48,552 bases of DNA, taken from the NCBI GenBank assembly GCA_902511425.1, contig CABXFE010000004.1, positions 1-48,552 of the forward strand, given 5' to 3'. Below are positions 17,011 through 28,321 of this stretch, piece by piece; positions within the stretch are counted from its first letter, which is position 1, and each line of letters starts with the position of its first letter. Made by a program: the position numbers and the translations under genes. The stretch is from an uncultured SAR86 cluster bacterium (GTDB taxonomy: Bacteria > Pseudomonadota > Gammaproteobacteria > Magnimaribacterales > D2472). The notes beneath the pieces were generated by a model. That model searched no databases. It saw only the letters and a list, made by a program, of their open reading frames with translations, and had not been told where the DNA came from.

Positions 17011-19299
17011 TTAAAAATTGTAATCTAACTTAATAGCAATGTTTTTTGGTCTAGCATAGATTGCATCGTAGGCTATTCCATCAAGAGCTCCACCTGAAGC
17101 TAGTCTAACAAATGTTCTTGCAAGTGGAATGGTTCCACCAACAACTTTAATTCGTTCGTCAGTCAGGTTATCACCAATCAAGGACACTCTCCATTTGCCA
17201 TCTGCACTTGTTAAGCCAAGCACCAAACCAACTTTTGAGTAGCCACTTTCTTTGATATTTTTATCAAGGTTAGTAGTGATGAAGTACTCTGAAGAATAAT
17301 CAACATTTAAATTAGCATCAAATACCCAGCTATTAGATAAAACAGCATCGTATGCAAATCCAGCATTCGCTGTATCTTCAGGAGCCAGAATAACGCTGGC
17401 ACCAGATCTGTCACAATAAATACCATTAGTAGCAGCTTCGCCATATGCGCACTGACTATTTTTCCAATCAGTAAATTTATAGTCTAGGCTGGCCATAGAG
17501 GCATAGAATTCTAAGTTGTCAGTAATAAGATACCTACCTTGCATTTCAAAGCCATCTAATTCTGCAGCGGATGCATTACCAACTTTAAAACCTAATACGC
17601 CATCAAATACACTGGTTTGCAGGTCATCATATTCAGTTGTGAAATAGGTGAAATCAAATGAAGCCCTATCTGATTTCATCTTATAGCCCCATTCAATATT
17701 AGTCGCATTTTCTTCTTCAAACTCCCATCCTCCGTAGCTTGCCACAAATGGAGTTCCTGGAATTGAATTACCTCGAATATCAAAACCTCCAGCTTTAGAG
17801 CCCTCAGTGTATGAAACATACATTTGAGAGTTATCACTTAAGTCATAACTTAATCGAACCATTGGATCAAATGAGTTTTCACTTCTGCTGCTGGCTATGC
17901 TGTGAGGACCAACATTAAGAACTGCTGCCCATAAAGCGGGTAACATTGGCGAACCATCAAGCACTGTACCAGTTCCATCTAGGGTTAGGTCTCTACTGCC
18001 GTCTTTATCTTCACTAGAGTATCTAGCACCCAATGTTAATCTCCAATTACCTTCAAGGTTAATATCTGCTTGCCCAAAAACAGAATACATATCTGAGGAT
18101 TGTGCATATAGTCTGTCCCAATTTGTTCCAACCAATGATGAAATTGGAGGTCCTGCTAGAGCAAGAAAAGAGCCCAATGGAACGTAATCTGTGACATCAA
18201 CATCAGCAGTTTGGAAGTATGCCCCTACGATATAGTCAACATCTTCTCCACCAGGTGAGGTGTAACGAATTTCTTGAGACCATTGATCATACTTTTCCGT
18301 TTGATTTGTACCATCTAATATCTCAAGACCCACGTAGTCCACATCTAGAACCTCATATGAATCATATTCGACATGAGCCGTAATTGAAGTAAGAGTTCCT
18401 CCACCATCCATTGGATAATTAGCAGTTAGGACAAAATTATCCATGGTATTTTGGCTAAAAGTTTCGCCACTTGATCTAACCCAGTCCTCATTAGTTTCAA
18501 CTGCAATGGGTCCTGCAAACACTAGTCCATAACCATCTTGCGGAGCAATAGCTTCCATGGCATAGCCTACAGAGTCAAAATCAGCAGTCTCAACTTTAAG
18601 GTTGTAATCAACATCACCAGATGTCCAGGCAAGCTGACCTCTGATGTATGTTTCATCTCTTTGTGGCTCAAGTCTTTTCATGTTTGTATTTGTAATCCAT
18701 CCATCCATTTCTCTTGTAGAAACAGTTAACCTTCCAAGAAGGTTGTCAGATAGAGCTCCGGATAAGACTAAAAGTGATTGATCTTCACCATGTTCAGATT
18801 CATGAGATGTAGAAAATTTACCTTCAAACTCCTCAGTTGGTTTCGCTGAGGTCACACTAACAGCTCCACCAATAGCATTCTTACCAAACAAAGTTGGCTG
18901 AGGGCCTCTTAAAACCTCAACTCGCTCAAGATCAACAAGCGGAGTCCTTGCCAATTGACTTCTAGGATAAACAACACCATCAAAGTTCATTGGTACAGAT
19001 TGCTCAAAACCTTTGTTGGCGCCTGATCTAACTCCGCGAATAGAAATTGAAGTATCGATTTGTGTTTCAACCACCATAAAGTTTGGAACAGAAGCTGAGA
19101 GTGTTTGAAGGTTATCAACACTTCTATCAGCAATGTCTTCTCCAGCAATGGCTGATACAGAAATTGGCACATCTTGCAGGCTCTGTTCTCTAATCTGAGC
19201 AGTAACCACAACCTCTTCAAGAACTTGTGTAAAGGCCAAAGGTGCCCAAGCAAATAAAATGGTCGCAAAGACCGCATTAAAAAGACGTTTACTTAACAT
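17011..19299 (-). CDS. TonB-dependent outer membrane receptor
   Basis: A 762-residue receptor for energised uptake across the outer membrane. It has a signal peptide (MLSKRLFNAVFATILFAWAP), a TonB box-like EEVVVTA at about 28-34, and a plug domain with DVPISVSAIAGEDI, SISIRGVRS and VEVLRGPQPTLFGKNAIGG (to about residue 155). A 22-strand-type barrel follows, ending in AIKLDYNF with terminal aromatic Phe. The substrate is unknown. The plug and size resemble receptors common in marine gammaproteobacteria and sphingomonads for non-siderophore substrates. AAGGGGA precedes the ATG. It faces the oxygenase/thiolase operon across a shared terminator, so it may import that pathway's substrate (inference). 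Confidence 0.93.
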   Translation of the reverse strand: MLSKRLFNAVFATILFAWAPLAFTQVLEEVVVTAQIREQSLQDVPISVSAIAGEDIADRSVDNLQTLSASVPNFMVVETQIDTSISIRGVRSGANKGFEQSVPMNFDGVVYPRSQLARTPLVDLERVEVLRGPQPTLFGKNAIGGAVSVTSAKPTEEFEGKFSTSHESEHGEDQSLLVLSGALSDNLLGRLTVSTREMDGWITNTNMKRLEPQRDETYIRGQLAWTSGDVDYNLKVETADFDSVGYAMEAIAPQDGYGLVFAGPIAVETNEDWVRSSGETFSQNTMDNFVLTANYPMDGGGTLTSITAHVEYDSYEVLDVDYVGLEILDGTNQTEKYDQWSQEIRYTSPGGEDVDYIVGAYFQTADVDVTDYVPLGSFLALAGPPISSLVGTNWDRLYAQSSDMYSVFGQADINLEGNWRLTLGARYSSEDKDGSRDLTLDGTGTVLDGSPMLPALWAAVLNVGPHSIASSRSENSFDPMVRLSYDLSDNSQMYVSYTEGSKAGGFDIRGNSIPGTPFVASYGGWEFEEENATNIEWGYKMKSDRASFDFTYFTTEYDDLQTSVFDGVLGFKVGNASAAELDGFEMQGRYLITDNLEFYASMASLDYKFTDWKNSQCAYGEAATNGIYCDRSGASVILAPEDTANAGFAYDAVLSNSWVFDANLNVDYSSEYFITTNLDKNIKESGYSKVGLVLGLTSADGKWRVSLIGDNLTDERIKVVGGTIPLARTFVRLASGGALDGIAYDAIYARPKNIAIKLDYNF

Positions 19300-19416
19300 A
19301 TATCCCCTTATATATAAAAAATTTAGGTAATGATAACTAAATTGAATACATATGACTATTTTTTTACTATTAAGTAAATTTAATTGAATTCTTGTGAAAG
19401 AACGAATCCAAAGGAG

Positions 19417-20448
19417 CTATTGCCTGATAGCATCAATCATGACCTGTACTTTTTCAGGATCAATATTAGGTGTTATGCCATGACCAAGATTAAAAATAAA
19501 CCCTGGATAATCTTTCATGATGGTACAAATTCTTTGAGTTTCTTCCAAGATTAATTCATCAGACTCGAGCAAAACTTTGGGGTCAAGGTTTCCTTGTATA
19601 GCGAATAAATCTTTAAAATTTTTAGATATGCTTTCAATGTCTTCTTTCCAATAAAGACTGATGCATGTGATCTCATCAAAAATAATATTTTCAACTTTAT
19701 TGTTAGGAGATTTCTCAAATAAGATAATCGGAATGCTTGCTGTTAGCGGATCTTCCTTTAAGAGCTTGCAAAGCATTCGAGTGTATTTTAAAGAAAATTT
19801 TTCTAGCTCAGCGTCTGATAACAAATCTGCCCATGAATCAAAGATCTGCAGAGCGCTCACTCCACTCAGGACTTGTTGTCTTAAATATTCATAACAAGCA
19901 TTGCTGAGAATTTGAAGAAAATCTTGAAGTTCATCTGGATGCTCTCTCAAAAAAGTTTTAGTTTTATGAAAATCCTTTGATCCTCCACCTTCAATTGAAT
20001 ATGCTGCTAGCGTCCAAGGGCTTCCACAAAAACCAATAAGGGGAATATCTTGCGGTAATTGACTCCTGGTCTCTTCAACTGCTTTAAATACGTAATTTAG
20101 ATTATTGACATCGAATGAGGGTAATTTTTTTATGTCTTGCGGGTGTGATATTGGATTGCTAAATTTTGGTCCTTCACCTTCATGAAAAGCAAGACCGAGA
20201 TCTAATGCATCAGGTATTGTCAGAATATCTGAAAAAAGAATAGAAGCATCCAACCCAAACCTATCAATTGGCTGCAATGCCAATTCTGCGCATGTCTTAG
20301 GCTGTTTACACATATCTAAAAAATTAGAATAATTTTTTCTGATTTTTTGATATTCAGGTAGATACCTGCCTGCCTGACGCATAAACCATACAGGAGGGGT
20401 TGTGTTAGGTTGAAGGTTAAGTGCCCTTAAAAATTTAGAATCTTTCAT
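19417..20448 (-). CDS. hemE: Uroporphyrinogen decarboxylase HemE
   Basis: This enzyme decarboxylates the four acetate side chains of uroporphyrinogen III to give coproporphyrinogen III in haem biosynthesis, in the cytoplasm. At 343 residues it is of normal length. The N-terminal substrate-binding signature PPVWFMRQAGRYLPEY (about 18-33), SILFSDILTIPDALDLGL with the catalytic Asp, and GFCGSPWTLAAY are present, as is FNLGHGITPNIDPE near the C-terminus. Its ATG directly follows the gltD stop (TAAATG), implying translational coupling. The gltD-hemE order is conserved in pseudomonads, which supports shared ancestry of the neighbourhood. Confidence 0.97.
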   Translation of the reverse strand: MKDSKFLRALNLQPNTTPPVWFMRQAGRYLPEYQKIRKNYSNFLDMCKQPKTCAELALQPIDRFGLDASILFSDILTIPDALDLGLAFHEGEGPKFSNPISHPQDIKKLPSFDVNNLNYVFKAVEETRSQLPQDIPLIGFCGSPWTLAAYSIEGGGSKDFHKTKTFLREHPDELQDFLQILSNACYEYLRQQVLSGVSALQIFDSWADLLSDAELEKFSLKYTRMLCKLLKEDPLTASIPIILFEKSPNNKVENIIFDEITCISLYWKEDIESISKNFKDLFAIQGNLDPKVLLESDELILEETQRICTIMKDYPGFIFNLGHGITPNIDPEKVQVMIDAIRQ

Positions 20449-22176
<1,728 letters not shown>

Positions 22177-22186
22177 GTATAACTAA

Positions 22187-25100
22187 ATGCCACAACATAA
22201 TACACACACATCGTTATATCAAGAATCTCAAGCCAAGGATAATTGTGGTTTTGGACTAATCGTTAACCGACATGGAGTTCAAAATAGAGAAGTTGTAAAG
22301 CGTTCTATTGCAGGCCTAACCAGTATGACACACAGAGGGGCAATTGGAGCTGATGGTAAAACTGGCGATGGTTGCGGTCTTTTGTTTGATTTAAATCAAT
22401 CTTTCTTCAAAAAACAAATTAAAAAAGAGTTAAATATTAAATTACCTGAGTTATTTGGCATTGCACAAATTTTTTCTTCTGCATCATTAAAAAAAGATTT
22501 ACCAGCAATTAAAAAAATCCTTCAATCTGAAAATCTAATTTTTGAATGTATCAGAGAGGTGCCTATCAATAAATCTGTTCTTGGTGAGATAGCAATTGAA
22601 TCATTGCCTAAAATTAATCAGATATTCATAACACCAATTTCAAAAGATTTTAATAAAGAAAGATTTGAATCTTGTCTTTTGCAGGCTAGAAAGAAGATTG
22701 AAGAGTTGCATAACAATGACGAAAGGCTATACATCTGTAGCATGTCGAGCCAAACAATTGTATACAAAGGCTTAATGCTGCCTGATGCAATTAGTAATTT
22801 TTATACAGACATTGCAAAAAGATCATTCACTGCAAAGGTTTGTTTATTTCATCAAAGATTCTCTACAAATACTCAGCCAAGATGGCATTTAGCTCAACCT
22901 TTTAGGCTTCTTGCTCATAATGGTGAAATCAATGCAATCAGAGGAAACAGAAATTGGGTTAAAGCAAGAGCATCAAAATTTTCAACACCCTTAATTCCAG
23001 GCATAAGTAAATTCAAGTCACTTGTTAACGAAACAGGCTCTGACTCATCAGCATTAGATAACATGATTGAATTGTTGGTAAAGGGGGGCATAAATTTCTT
23101 CAGATCTATACGAATGGTCTTACCTCCAGCTTGGCAAAATATTCACACCATGGATCCTGAGGTAAGAGCGTTTCATGAATATAATTCAATGCATATGGAG
23201 GCTTGGGATGGCCCTGCTGGAATTGTTATGTCAGATGGGGAGTGGGCAATCTGTGTTTTAGATAGAAATGGATTGCGTCCAGCAAGATACCAAGTTTTAA
23301 ATAATGGAATGATCACAGTAGCTTCTGAAACTGGTATTTATCCAGTAGCTGATGAAGAGATTCTCCAAAAAGGTCGCCTAAGTCCTGGCGGAATTTTTGC
23401 AGTAAACACAGAATCTGGAGAAATTCTTGATCAAAAGATTATTGATGATCAGCTTAAACAGAGTAAGCCTTATAGAGATTGGCTCAAAAAATCTGCAATT
23501 TATCTTGAATCTACTTTGGATGCATTTGAGGGCCCTGGCATAAAGAAAATTCGACATTCGGAATTTATCAAATCATCAAAACTATTTTCTTTGTACAACG
23601 AAGAAAGAGTTTCTATAATAAAACCTCTTGCGCTTGATGGTCTTGAAGGCACTGGTTCCATGGGTGATGACACTGCATTGGCAATGCTAAGTTCAATGCC
23701 AAGATCTATATATGATTATTTCAGACAACAATTTGCACAGGTAACAAATCCACCGATTGATTCCCTAAGAGAGTCTAGCGTCATGTCATTAGAAGCATGC
23801 TTTGGTCCTGAATTGAACATCTTTGAGGAATCTAAAGATCATGCCAAAAGGATTGTTAGCACATCTCCGGTTCTGTCGCATAAAAAACTTTCAGCGTTAT
23901 TAAAAAATCCATATTTCTCCTCTAAAAATTTTGATTTGCAGTACTCACCCAAATCAAACCTCAAAGATGCTTTGAATGAATTAACAAAAAAAGTAGTTTC
24001 TGCTGTGCGAAAGGGAGAAATTATCATTCATTTAAATGAAAAATTACCCGATGGCAATAAGCTTTCAATCAATGCTTTGCTTGCAGTGGGTTGCATACAT
24101 CAAGAATTGGTAAGATTGGGACTCAGATCAGATGCCAACTTAATAGTGAGTTCTGCAACAGCCAGAGATACTCATCAAATTGCATGCTTGCTAAGCTTTG
24201 GAGCAACTGCTGTTTTCCCTTGGCTGGCTTTTCAAACAATCTTAGATTTAACTCATCGCAAGGAACTAAAGGGCAGCCCAACAGCCAACTGCGCCAAATA
24301 TCGAAAAGGCATTAATAAAGGGCTTTTAAAAATTATTTCTAAAATTGGCATTTCCACAATTTCCAGTTATCGGGGATCTCAGCTTCATGAGATCGTCGGC
24401 TTAAGTTCAGATATTGTAGATTTATCTTTTACCAATACTGTTAGTAGAGTTGGTGGCAAAACTTTTGAAGATCTAGATGTTGAGATGCGTTCGCTCAACA
24501 AATATGCAAATTCTAATGTAAGTGAGATTGGTCTAGGCGGTCTGTTGAAATTTGTGCATGGCGGCGAATATCACACTTATAATCCTGAGGTTGTAAAAAA
24601 ACTTCAGGAAGCAGTAAGCAAAGGGTCTATTCAAGCATATCAGGAGTATGCAGCGCTGGTTAATTTGCGAGACCCTGCAATGCTAAGAGATTTAATGATG
24701 GTTAAATTTCCTAAAAACCCACAAAAAGTTAAGCCTTACAATACAAAACTACTTCTTAAAAAATTTGATTCTGCAGGAATGAGTTTAGGCGCCTTGTCTC
24801 CAGATGCTCATGAAACATTGGCTGAAGCTATGAATAGCATGGGAGCGAGGTCAAATTCTGGTGAGGGTGGAGAAGCCAAGGAAAGGTATGGCACTTCCAA
24901 GATGTCAAAAATTAAACAAGTTGCATCTGGTCGTTTTGGCGTCACACCAGAGTATTTGGTGAACGCCGAGGTTTTACAAATCAAAATTGCACAGGGCGCA
25001 AAACCAGGAGAGGGTGGACAACTTCCCGGAGGGAAAGTAAATGAGTTGATTGCAAAGCTGCGCTATTCAACCCCAGGGATTACCCTCATTTCGCCTCCAC

Positions 25101-26635
25101 CCCATCATGATATTTATTCAATTGAGGATTTAGCGCAATTAATCTTTGATCTTAAGCAAGTTAATCCTAAAGCATTGGTTTCAGTTAAATTAGTATCTGA
25201 GCCAGGAGTAGGGACAATTGCAGCGGGTGTCGCAAAGGCATATGCAGATCTCATCACTATTTCTGGTCATGATGGTGGAACGGGTGCAAGTCCTTTATCT
25301 TCTATTCGTTATGCAGGCTCTCCGTGGGAGCTTGGGTTGTCCGAGGCTCATCAAGCCCTGAGAGCAAGTAATTTAAGACATAAAGTCAGACTGCAAGCTG
25401 ATGGTGGTTTAAAAACTGGATTAGATGTTGTCAAAGCTGCAATTCTTGGAGCTGAATCATTTGGTTTTGGAACAGGCCCTATGATTGCGATGGGTTGTAA
25501 ATATTTAAGAATTTGTCACCTTAATAACTGCGCAACTGGCGTGGCTACGCAAAGAAGAGATATTATTGATCATCACTACATTGGTGAAAAAGAGCGAGTC
25601 ATCAATTACTTCTCATTTATTGCAAATGAAGTGCAAGAAATTCTAGCTAAACTTGGGGTGCCTGACCTCGAGTCTATTATCGGTCAAACACAGTATCTTA
25701 AAGATATTACACAAGATAATCCCTCTACAGCAAATATCAATTTGTCTCCGATTTTGTATTCTGATAAAAAATTAACTTCCCCCCATTACTGCAATACTTT
25801 GTCAAATAATCCATGGGATAAAGGTAATTTAAATGTAAAAATTCTTCAGGATATCAAGCCTTTTATCGCTAAAGATCAAAAATCTGATTTCCATTATAAA
25901 ATTTCAAATCGAGACAGATCTGTTGGAGCACAAGCTTCTGGCTTTATAGCCTCTTTGTATGGTGAAAGAGGATTAAAGCAATCTCAAACCCTTAATTTTA
26001 CCGGGTCAGCCGGCCAAAGCTTTGGTGTTTGGAATGCAGCTGGATTAACTCTCAATTTAAATGGTGATGCAAACGACTATGTGGGTAAGGGCATGAATGG
26101 AGGCAAGATTGTAATTTCAAGCTCCGCTGAATTCGCCTCACAAAAATCTCCATCAGTATTAGTCGGTAACACTGCACTATATGGTGCGACCGGCGGCGAA
26201 CTTTATGTAGGTGGATGTGTGGGAGAAAGATTTGCGGTTAGGAATTCTGGTGCATCTGCTGTTATTGAAGGCGCAGGCGATCATTGTTGTGAATATATGA
26301 CTGGTGGGCATGTAACTGTTTTGGGGAATATAGGTGCTAATTTTGGGGCAGGCATGACGGGCGGTTTTGCATATGTTCTTGACACTGATCGAAGGTTCTT
26401 TGATCAATGCAATCGAAGTCTTATCAACCTTGATAGAATTGTCAGTGAAGAAATGGAGTCACACAGAAAATTTTTAAAACAAATCCTTGCTCGCCATATT
26501 AAAGAAACCAAGAGCGATAGAGCAAAATTAATCCTAGATGAATTCGATAGATTTGAACCCTCTTTTTGGTTAGTGTCACCTGCTGCTTTAAATATTCAAG
26601 ATCTTCTTAAAGCAACAACAGCTAACGCTGCTTAA
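22187..26635 (+). CDS. gltB: Glutamate synthase large subunit GltB
   Basis: This subunit transfers the amide of glutamine to 2-oxoglutarate, giving two glutamates (ammonia assimilation). It has 1482 residues, close to the family norm. A short propeptide ends before Cys20 in KDNCGFGL, the N-terminal nucleophile of the glutaminase domain; THRGAIGADGKTGDGCGL follows. The FMN synthase domain (about 780-1190) contains SNSGEGGE, PGEGGQLPGGKV, SGHDGGTGASPLSS and the 3Fe-4S site GCKYLRICHLNNCATG. The C-terminal GXGXG beta-helix includes GGELYVGGCVGERFAVRNSG. All catalytic features look intact. In related bacteria gltB precedes gltD on the same strand; here it is inverted relative to gltD, hemE, aroB and aroK. 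It converges on aroB with one base between stops. Confidence 0.98.
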   Translation: MPQHNTHTSLYQESQAKDNCGFGLIVNRHGVQNREVVKRSIAGLTSMTHRGAIGADGKTGDGCGLLFDLNQSFFKKQIKKELNIKLPELFGIAQIFSSASLKKDLPAIKKILQSENLIFECIREVPINKSVLGEIAIESLPKINQIFITPISKDFNKERFESCLLQARKKIEELHNNDERLYICSMSSQTIVYKGLMLPDAISNFYTDIAKRSFTAKVCLFHQRFSTNTQPRWHLAQPFRLLAHNGEINAIRGNRNWVKARASKFSTPLIPGISKFKSLVNETGSDSSALDNMIELLVKGGINFFRSIRMVLPPAWQNIHTMDPEVRAFHEYNSMHMEAWDGPAGIVMSDGEWAICVLDRNGLRPARYQVLNNGMITVASETGIYPVADEEILQKGRLSPGGIFAVNTESGEILDQKIIDDQLKQSKPYRDWLKKSAIYLESTLDAFEGPGIKKIRHSEFIKSSKLFSLYNEERVSIIKPLALDGLEGTGSMGDDTALAMLSSMPRSIYDYFRQQFAQVTNPPIDSLRESSVMSLEACFGPELNIFEESKDHAKRIVSTSPVLSHKKLSALLKNPYFSSKNFDLQYSPKSNLKDALNELTKKVVSAVRKGEIIIHLNEKLPDGNKLSINALLAVGCIHQELVRLGLRSDANLIVSSATARDTHQIACLLSFGATAVFPWLAFQTILDLTHRKELKGSPTANCAKYRKGINKGLLKIISKIGISTISSYRGSQLHEIVGLSSDIVDLSFTNTVSRVGGKTFEDLDVEMRSLNKYANSNVSEIGLGGLLKFVHGGEYHTYNPEVVKKLQEAVSKGSIQAYQEYAALVNLRDPAMLRDLMMVKFPKNPQKVKPYNTKLLLKKFDSAGMSLGALSPDAHETLAEAMNSMGARSNSGEGGEAKERYGTSKMSKIKQVASGRFGVTPEYLVNAEVLQIKIAQGAKPGEGGQLPGGKVNELIAKLRYSTPGITLISPPPHHDIYSIEDLAQLIFDLKQVNPKALVSVKLVSEPGVGTIAAGVAKAYADLITISGHDGGTGASPLSSIRYAGSPWELGLSEAHQALRASNLRHKVRLQADGGLKTGLDVVKAAILGAESFGFGTGPMIAMGCKYLRICHLNNCATGVATQRRDIIDHHYIGEKERVINYFSFIANEVQEILAKLGVPDLESIIGQTQYLKDITQDNPSTANINLSPILYSDKKLTSPHYCNTLSNNPWDKGNLNVKILQDIKPFIAKDQKSDFHYKISNRDRSVGAQASGFIASLYGERGLKQSQTLNFTGSAGQSFGVWNAAGLTLNLNGDANDYVGKGMNGGKIVISSSAEFASQKSPSVLVGNTALYGATGGELYVGGCVGERFAVRNSGASAVIEGAGDHCCEYMTGGHVTVLGNIGANFGAGMTGGFAYVLDTDRRFFDQCNRSLINLDRIVSEEMESHRKFLKQILARHIKETKSDRAKLILDEFDRFEPSFWLVSPAALNIQDLLKATTANAA

Positions 26636-26636
26636 T

Positions 26637-27710
26637 TTAATTTTTTAACCCTTTTTGAAGATTCGCTGAATTAAAAGAATTAGTCACTACTGCATTTGAT
26701 ATTTTATTTAACAGGACTATATTTAATTTACCTTTTTTCATTTTCTTATCTCTAAAAATATATGGTTTTAATTCTCCATACTTGTATTGCTTAAGAGAAA
26801 GATCAAATTCAAACATTTCTAATAAACTAATAACTTCTGTGTATTCTTTTTGTGAAATAAGATTTTCTAAATATGAAATTTTAGATGCGACTTTCATCCC
26901 CTTGGCAACAGCTTCCCCATGCAGAATTCTTTTATAATTACCATGTGCTTCTATAGCATGCCCAAATGTATGACCAAAATTCAAAATTGCACGGACTCCA
27001 TTCTCCTTCTCATCTTTTGTAACAATCTTTGCCTTAGTGTTTATGGATGCATATATTATCTCCTCAATAATATGTGGATCCATTGATAATATTTTTTTGG
27101 CATTTAATTTAAGCAATGAAAACAGAGGTTTATTTTTAATAAGAGCGTATTTAATAACTTCTGCTAATCCTGCCTTGAATTCTCTTTCAGGAAGGGTTTT
27201 AAGTACAGATGTTTCTATAATGACACCTTTTGGATTGTAAAAAGCTCCAACAAGATTCTTACCCGCTGCAATATTGATAGCAGTCTTGCCACCCACAGAA
27301 GAATCAACTTGAGAAAGCAGTGTTGTCGGTATCTGTATAAATTGAATGCCTCTTAGGTATGAACTCGCAACATAGCCAGAGATATCTCCTATAACTCCTC
27401 CGCCAATAGCAATTATCAAATCTGTTCTATCAAAATTTTTTTCTGCTAAGAAATTTAGTATTTTTTGAAAATTTTGAACGGACTTAGCTTTTTCTCCATG
27501 TTGAAGAATTATTTTAAAAACTTTGGTTGATGGCTTGCTAACACTAATTACTTTATTAAGAATCTTGGTTGGCACCCCATCATCTGAAATAATCAGTGTC
27601 TTTTTATGCTCTTTCAGCAGAGGAGTTAGATTTTTCTTAGATATAGCTTCTTTACTAATTAGAATCCTGTATCTGTTATTTTTTTGACCTGCAAATAACT
27701 CTTTAGCCAT
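26637..27710 (-). CDS. aroB: 3-dehydroquinate synthase AroB
   Basis: The second shikimate-pathway enzyme, it converts DAHP to 3-dehydroquinate using NAD+ and a divalent metal. At 357 residues it is of typical length. The NAD-binding stretch IAIGGGVIGDISGYVASSYLRG, the substrate loop PTTLLSQVDSSVGGKTAIN, and the metal-binding segments GLAEVIKYALI, FGHTFGHAIE and LHGEAVAKGM are present. The start overlaps the end of aroK by eight bases, so aroK and aroB are one operon, as in most gammaproteobacteria. Nothing unusual is seen in the protein. Confidence 0.98.
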   Translation of the reverse strand: MAKELFAGQKNNRYRILISKEAISKKNLTPLLKEHKKTLIISDDGVPTKILNKVISVSKPSTKVFKIILQHGEKAKSVQNFQKILNFLAEKNFDRTDLIIAIGGGVIGDISGYVASSYLRGIQFIQIPTTLLSQVDSSVGGKTAINIAAGKNLVGAFYNPKGVIIETSVLKTLPEREFKAGLAEVIKYALIKNKPLFSLLKLNAKKILSMDPHIIEEIIYASINTKAKIVTKDEKENGVRAILNFGHTFGHAIEAHGNYKRILHGEAVAKGMKVASKISYLENLISQKEYTEVISLLEMFEFDLSLKQYKYGELKPYIFRDKKMKKGKLNIVLLNKISNAVVTNSFNSANLQKGLKN

Positions 27711-28212
27711 AATTTTTAACTAGCTTCACAATTTCATTTGCAACCTCTGAGCCACTTTTATTCTCTGTATTGATTATGTGATCAGACACTTCTTCATAGA
27801 AGGACTGTCGAGATTTTTGTAGATCTGCCAAAACCTTTTCAGGATCTTGATCTTTTAAGAGCGGCCTGTCCTTATCTTTAGCTGTTCGCTCAACTTGAGT
27901 ATTTAGCGGAGTATGCAAGTAGAAAACAGTTCCTCTTGATGCCAACAGCTCTCTATTTTCTTCTTCAATAATAATGCCACCACCAGTAGCAAGAACAATC
28001 GAATTTAATGCAACCATTTCTTTTAACGTAGCAGTTTCTCTTTTTCTAAAACCAGCCTCACCCTCTATATCAAAAATCCAATCTATTGTGACGCCTGTAC
28101 TTTCTTCAATCTTTGCATCTGTATCGTGAAAGTCTAAAAATAGCTCGCCCGCCACAATTTTTCCAACAGTGGTTTTTCCAGATCCCATGGGACCAACAAT
28201 AAAAATATTCAT
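27703..28212 (-). CDS. aroK: Shikimate kinase AroK
   Basis: It phosphorylates shikimate at the 3-hydroxyl with ATP. It is 169 residues, normal for the family. The Walker A loop GPMGSGKTTVGK is at residues 7-18. DFHDTDAKIEE supplies the magnesium/shikimate aspartate, FRKRET the shikimate-binding arginine, and LATGGGIII the conserved glycine loop; the lid contains KDKDRPLL. It is the first gene of aroK-aroB and is divergent from mrcA, with about 110 bases between the starts. In many gammaproteobacteria type IV pilus genes (pilMNOPQ or hofMNOPQ) lie between mrcA and aroK; here there are none. Confidence 0.97.
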   Translation of the reverse strand: MNIFIVGPMGSGKTTVGKIVAGELFLDFHDTDAKIEESTGVTIDWIFDIEGEAGFRKRETATLKEMVALNSIVLATGGGIIIEEENRELLASRGTVFYLHTPLNTQVERTAKDKDRPLLKDQDPEKVLADLQKSRQSFYEEVSDHIINTENKSGSEVANEIVKLVKNYG

Positions 28213-28321
28213 ACTTAGTTTTTTAAGTTGCAGATTCTATCATTTATAGGGGTAAAATAATTCTAATTCATGCATCAAAATATATTAGAGCTTCACTTAA
28301 AAATTTCATTACTTAAATTTT

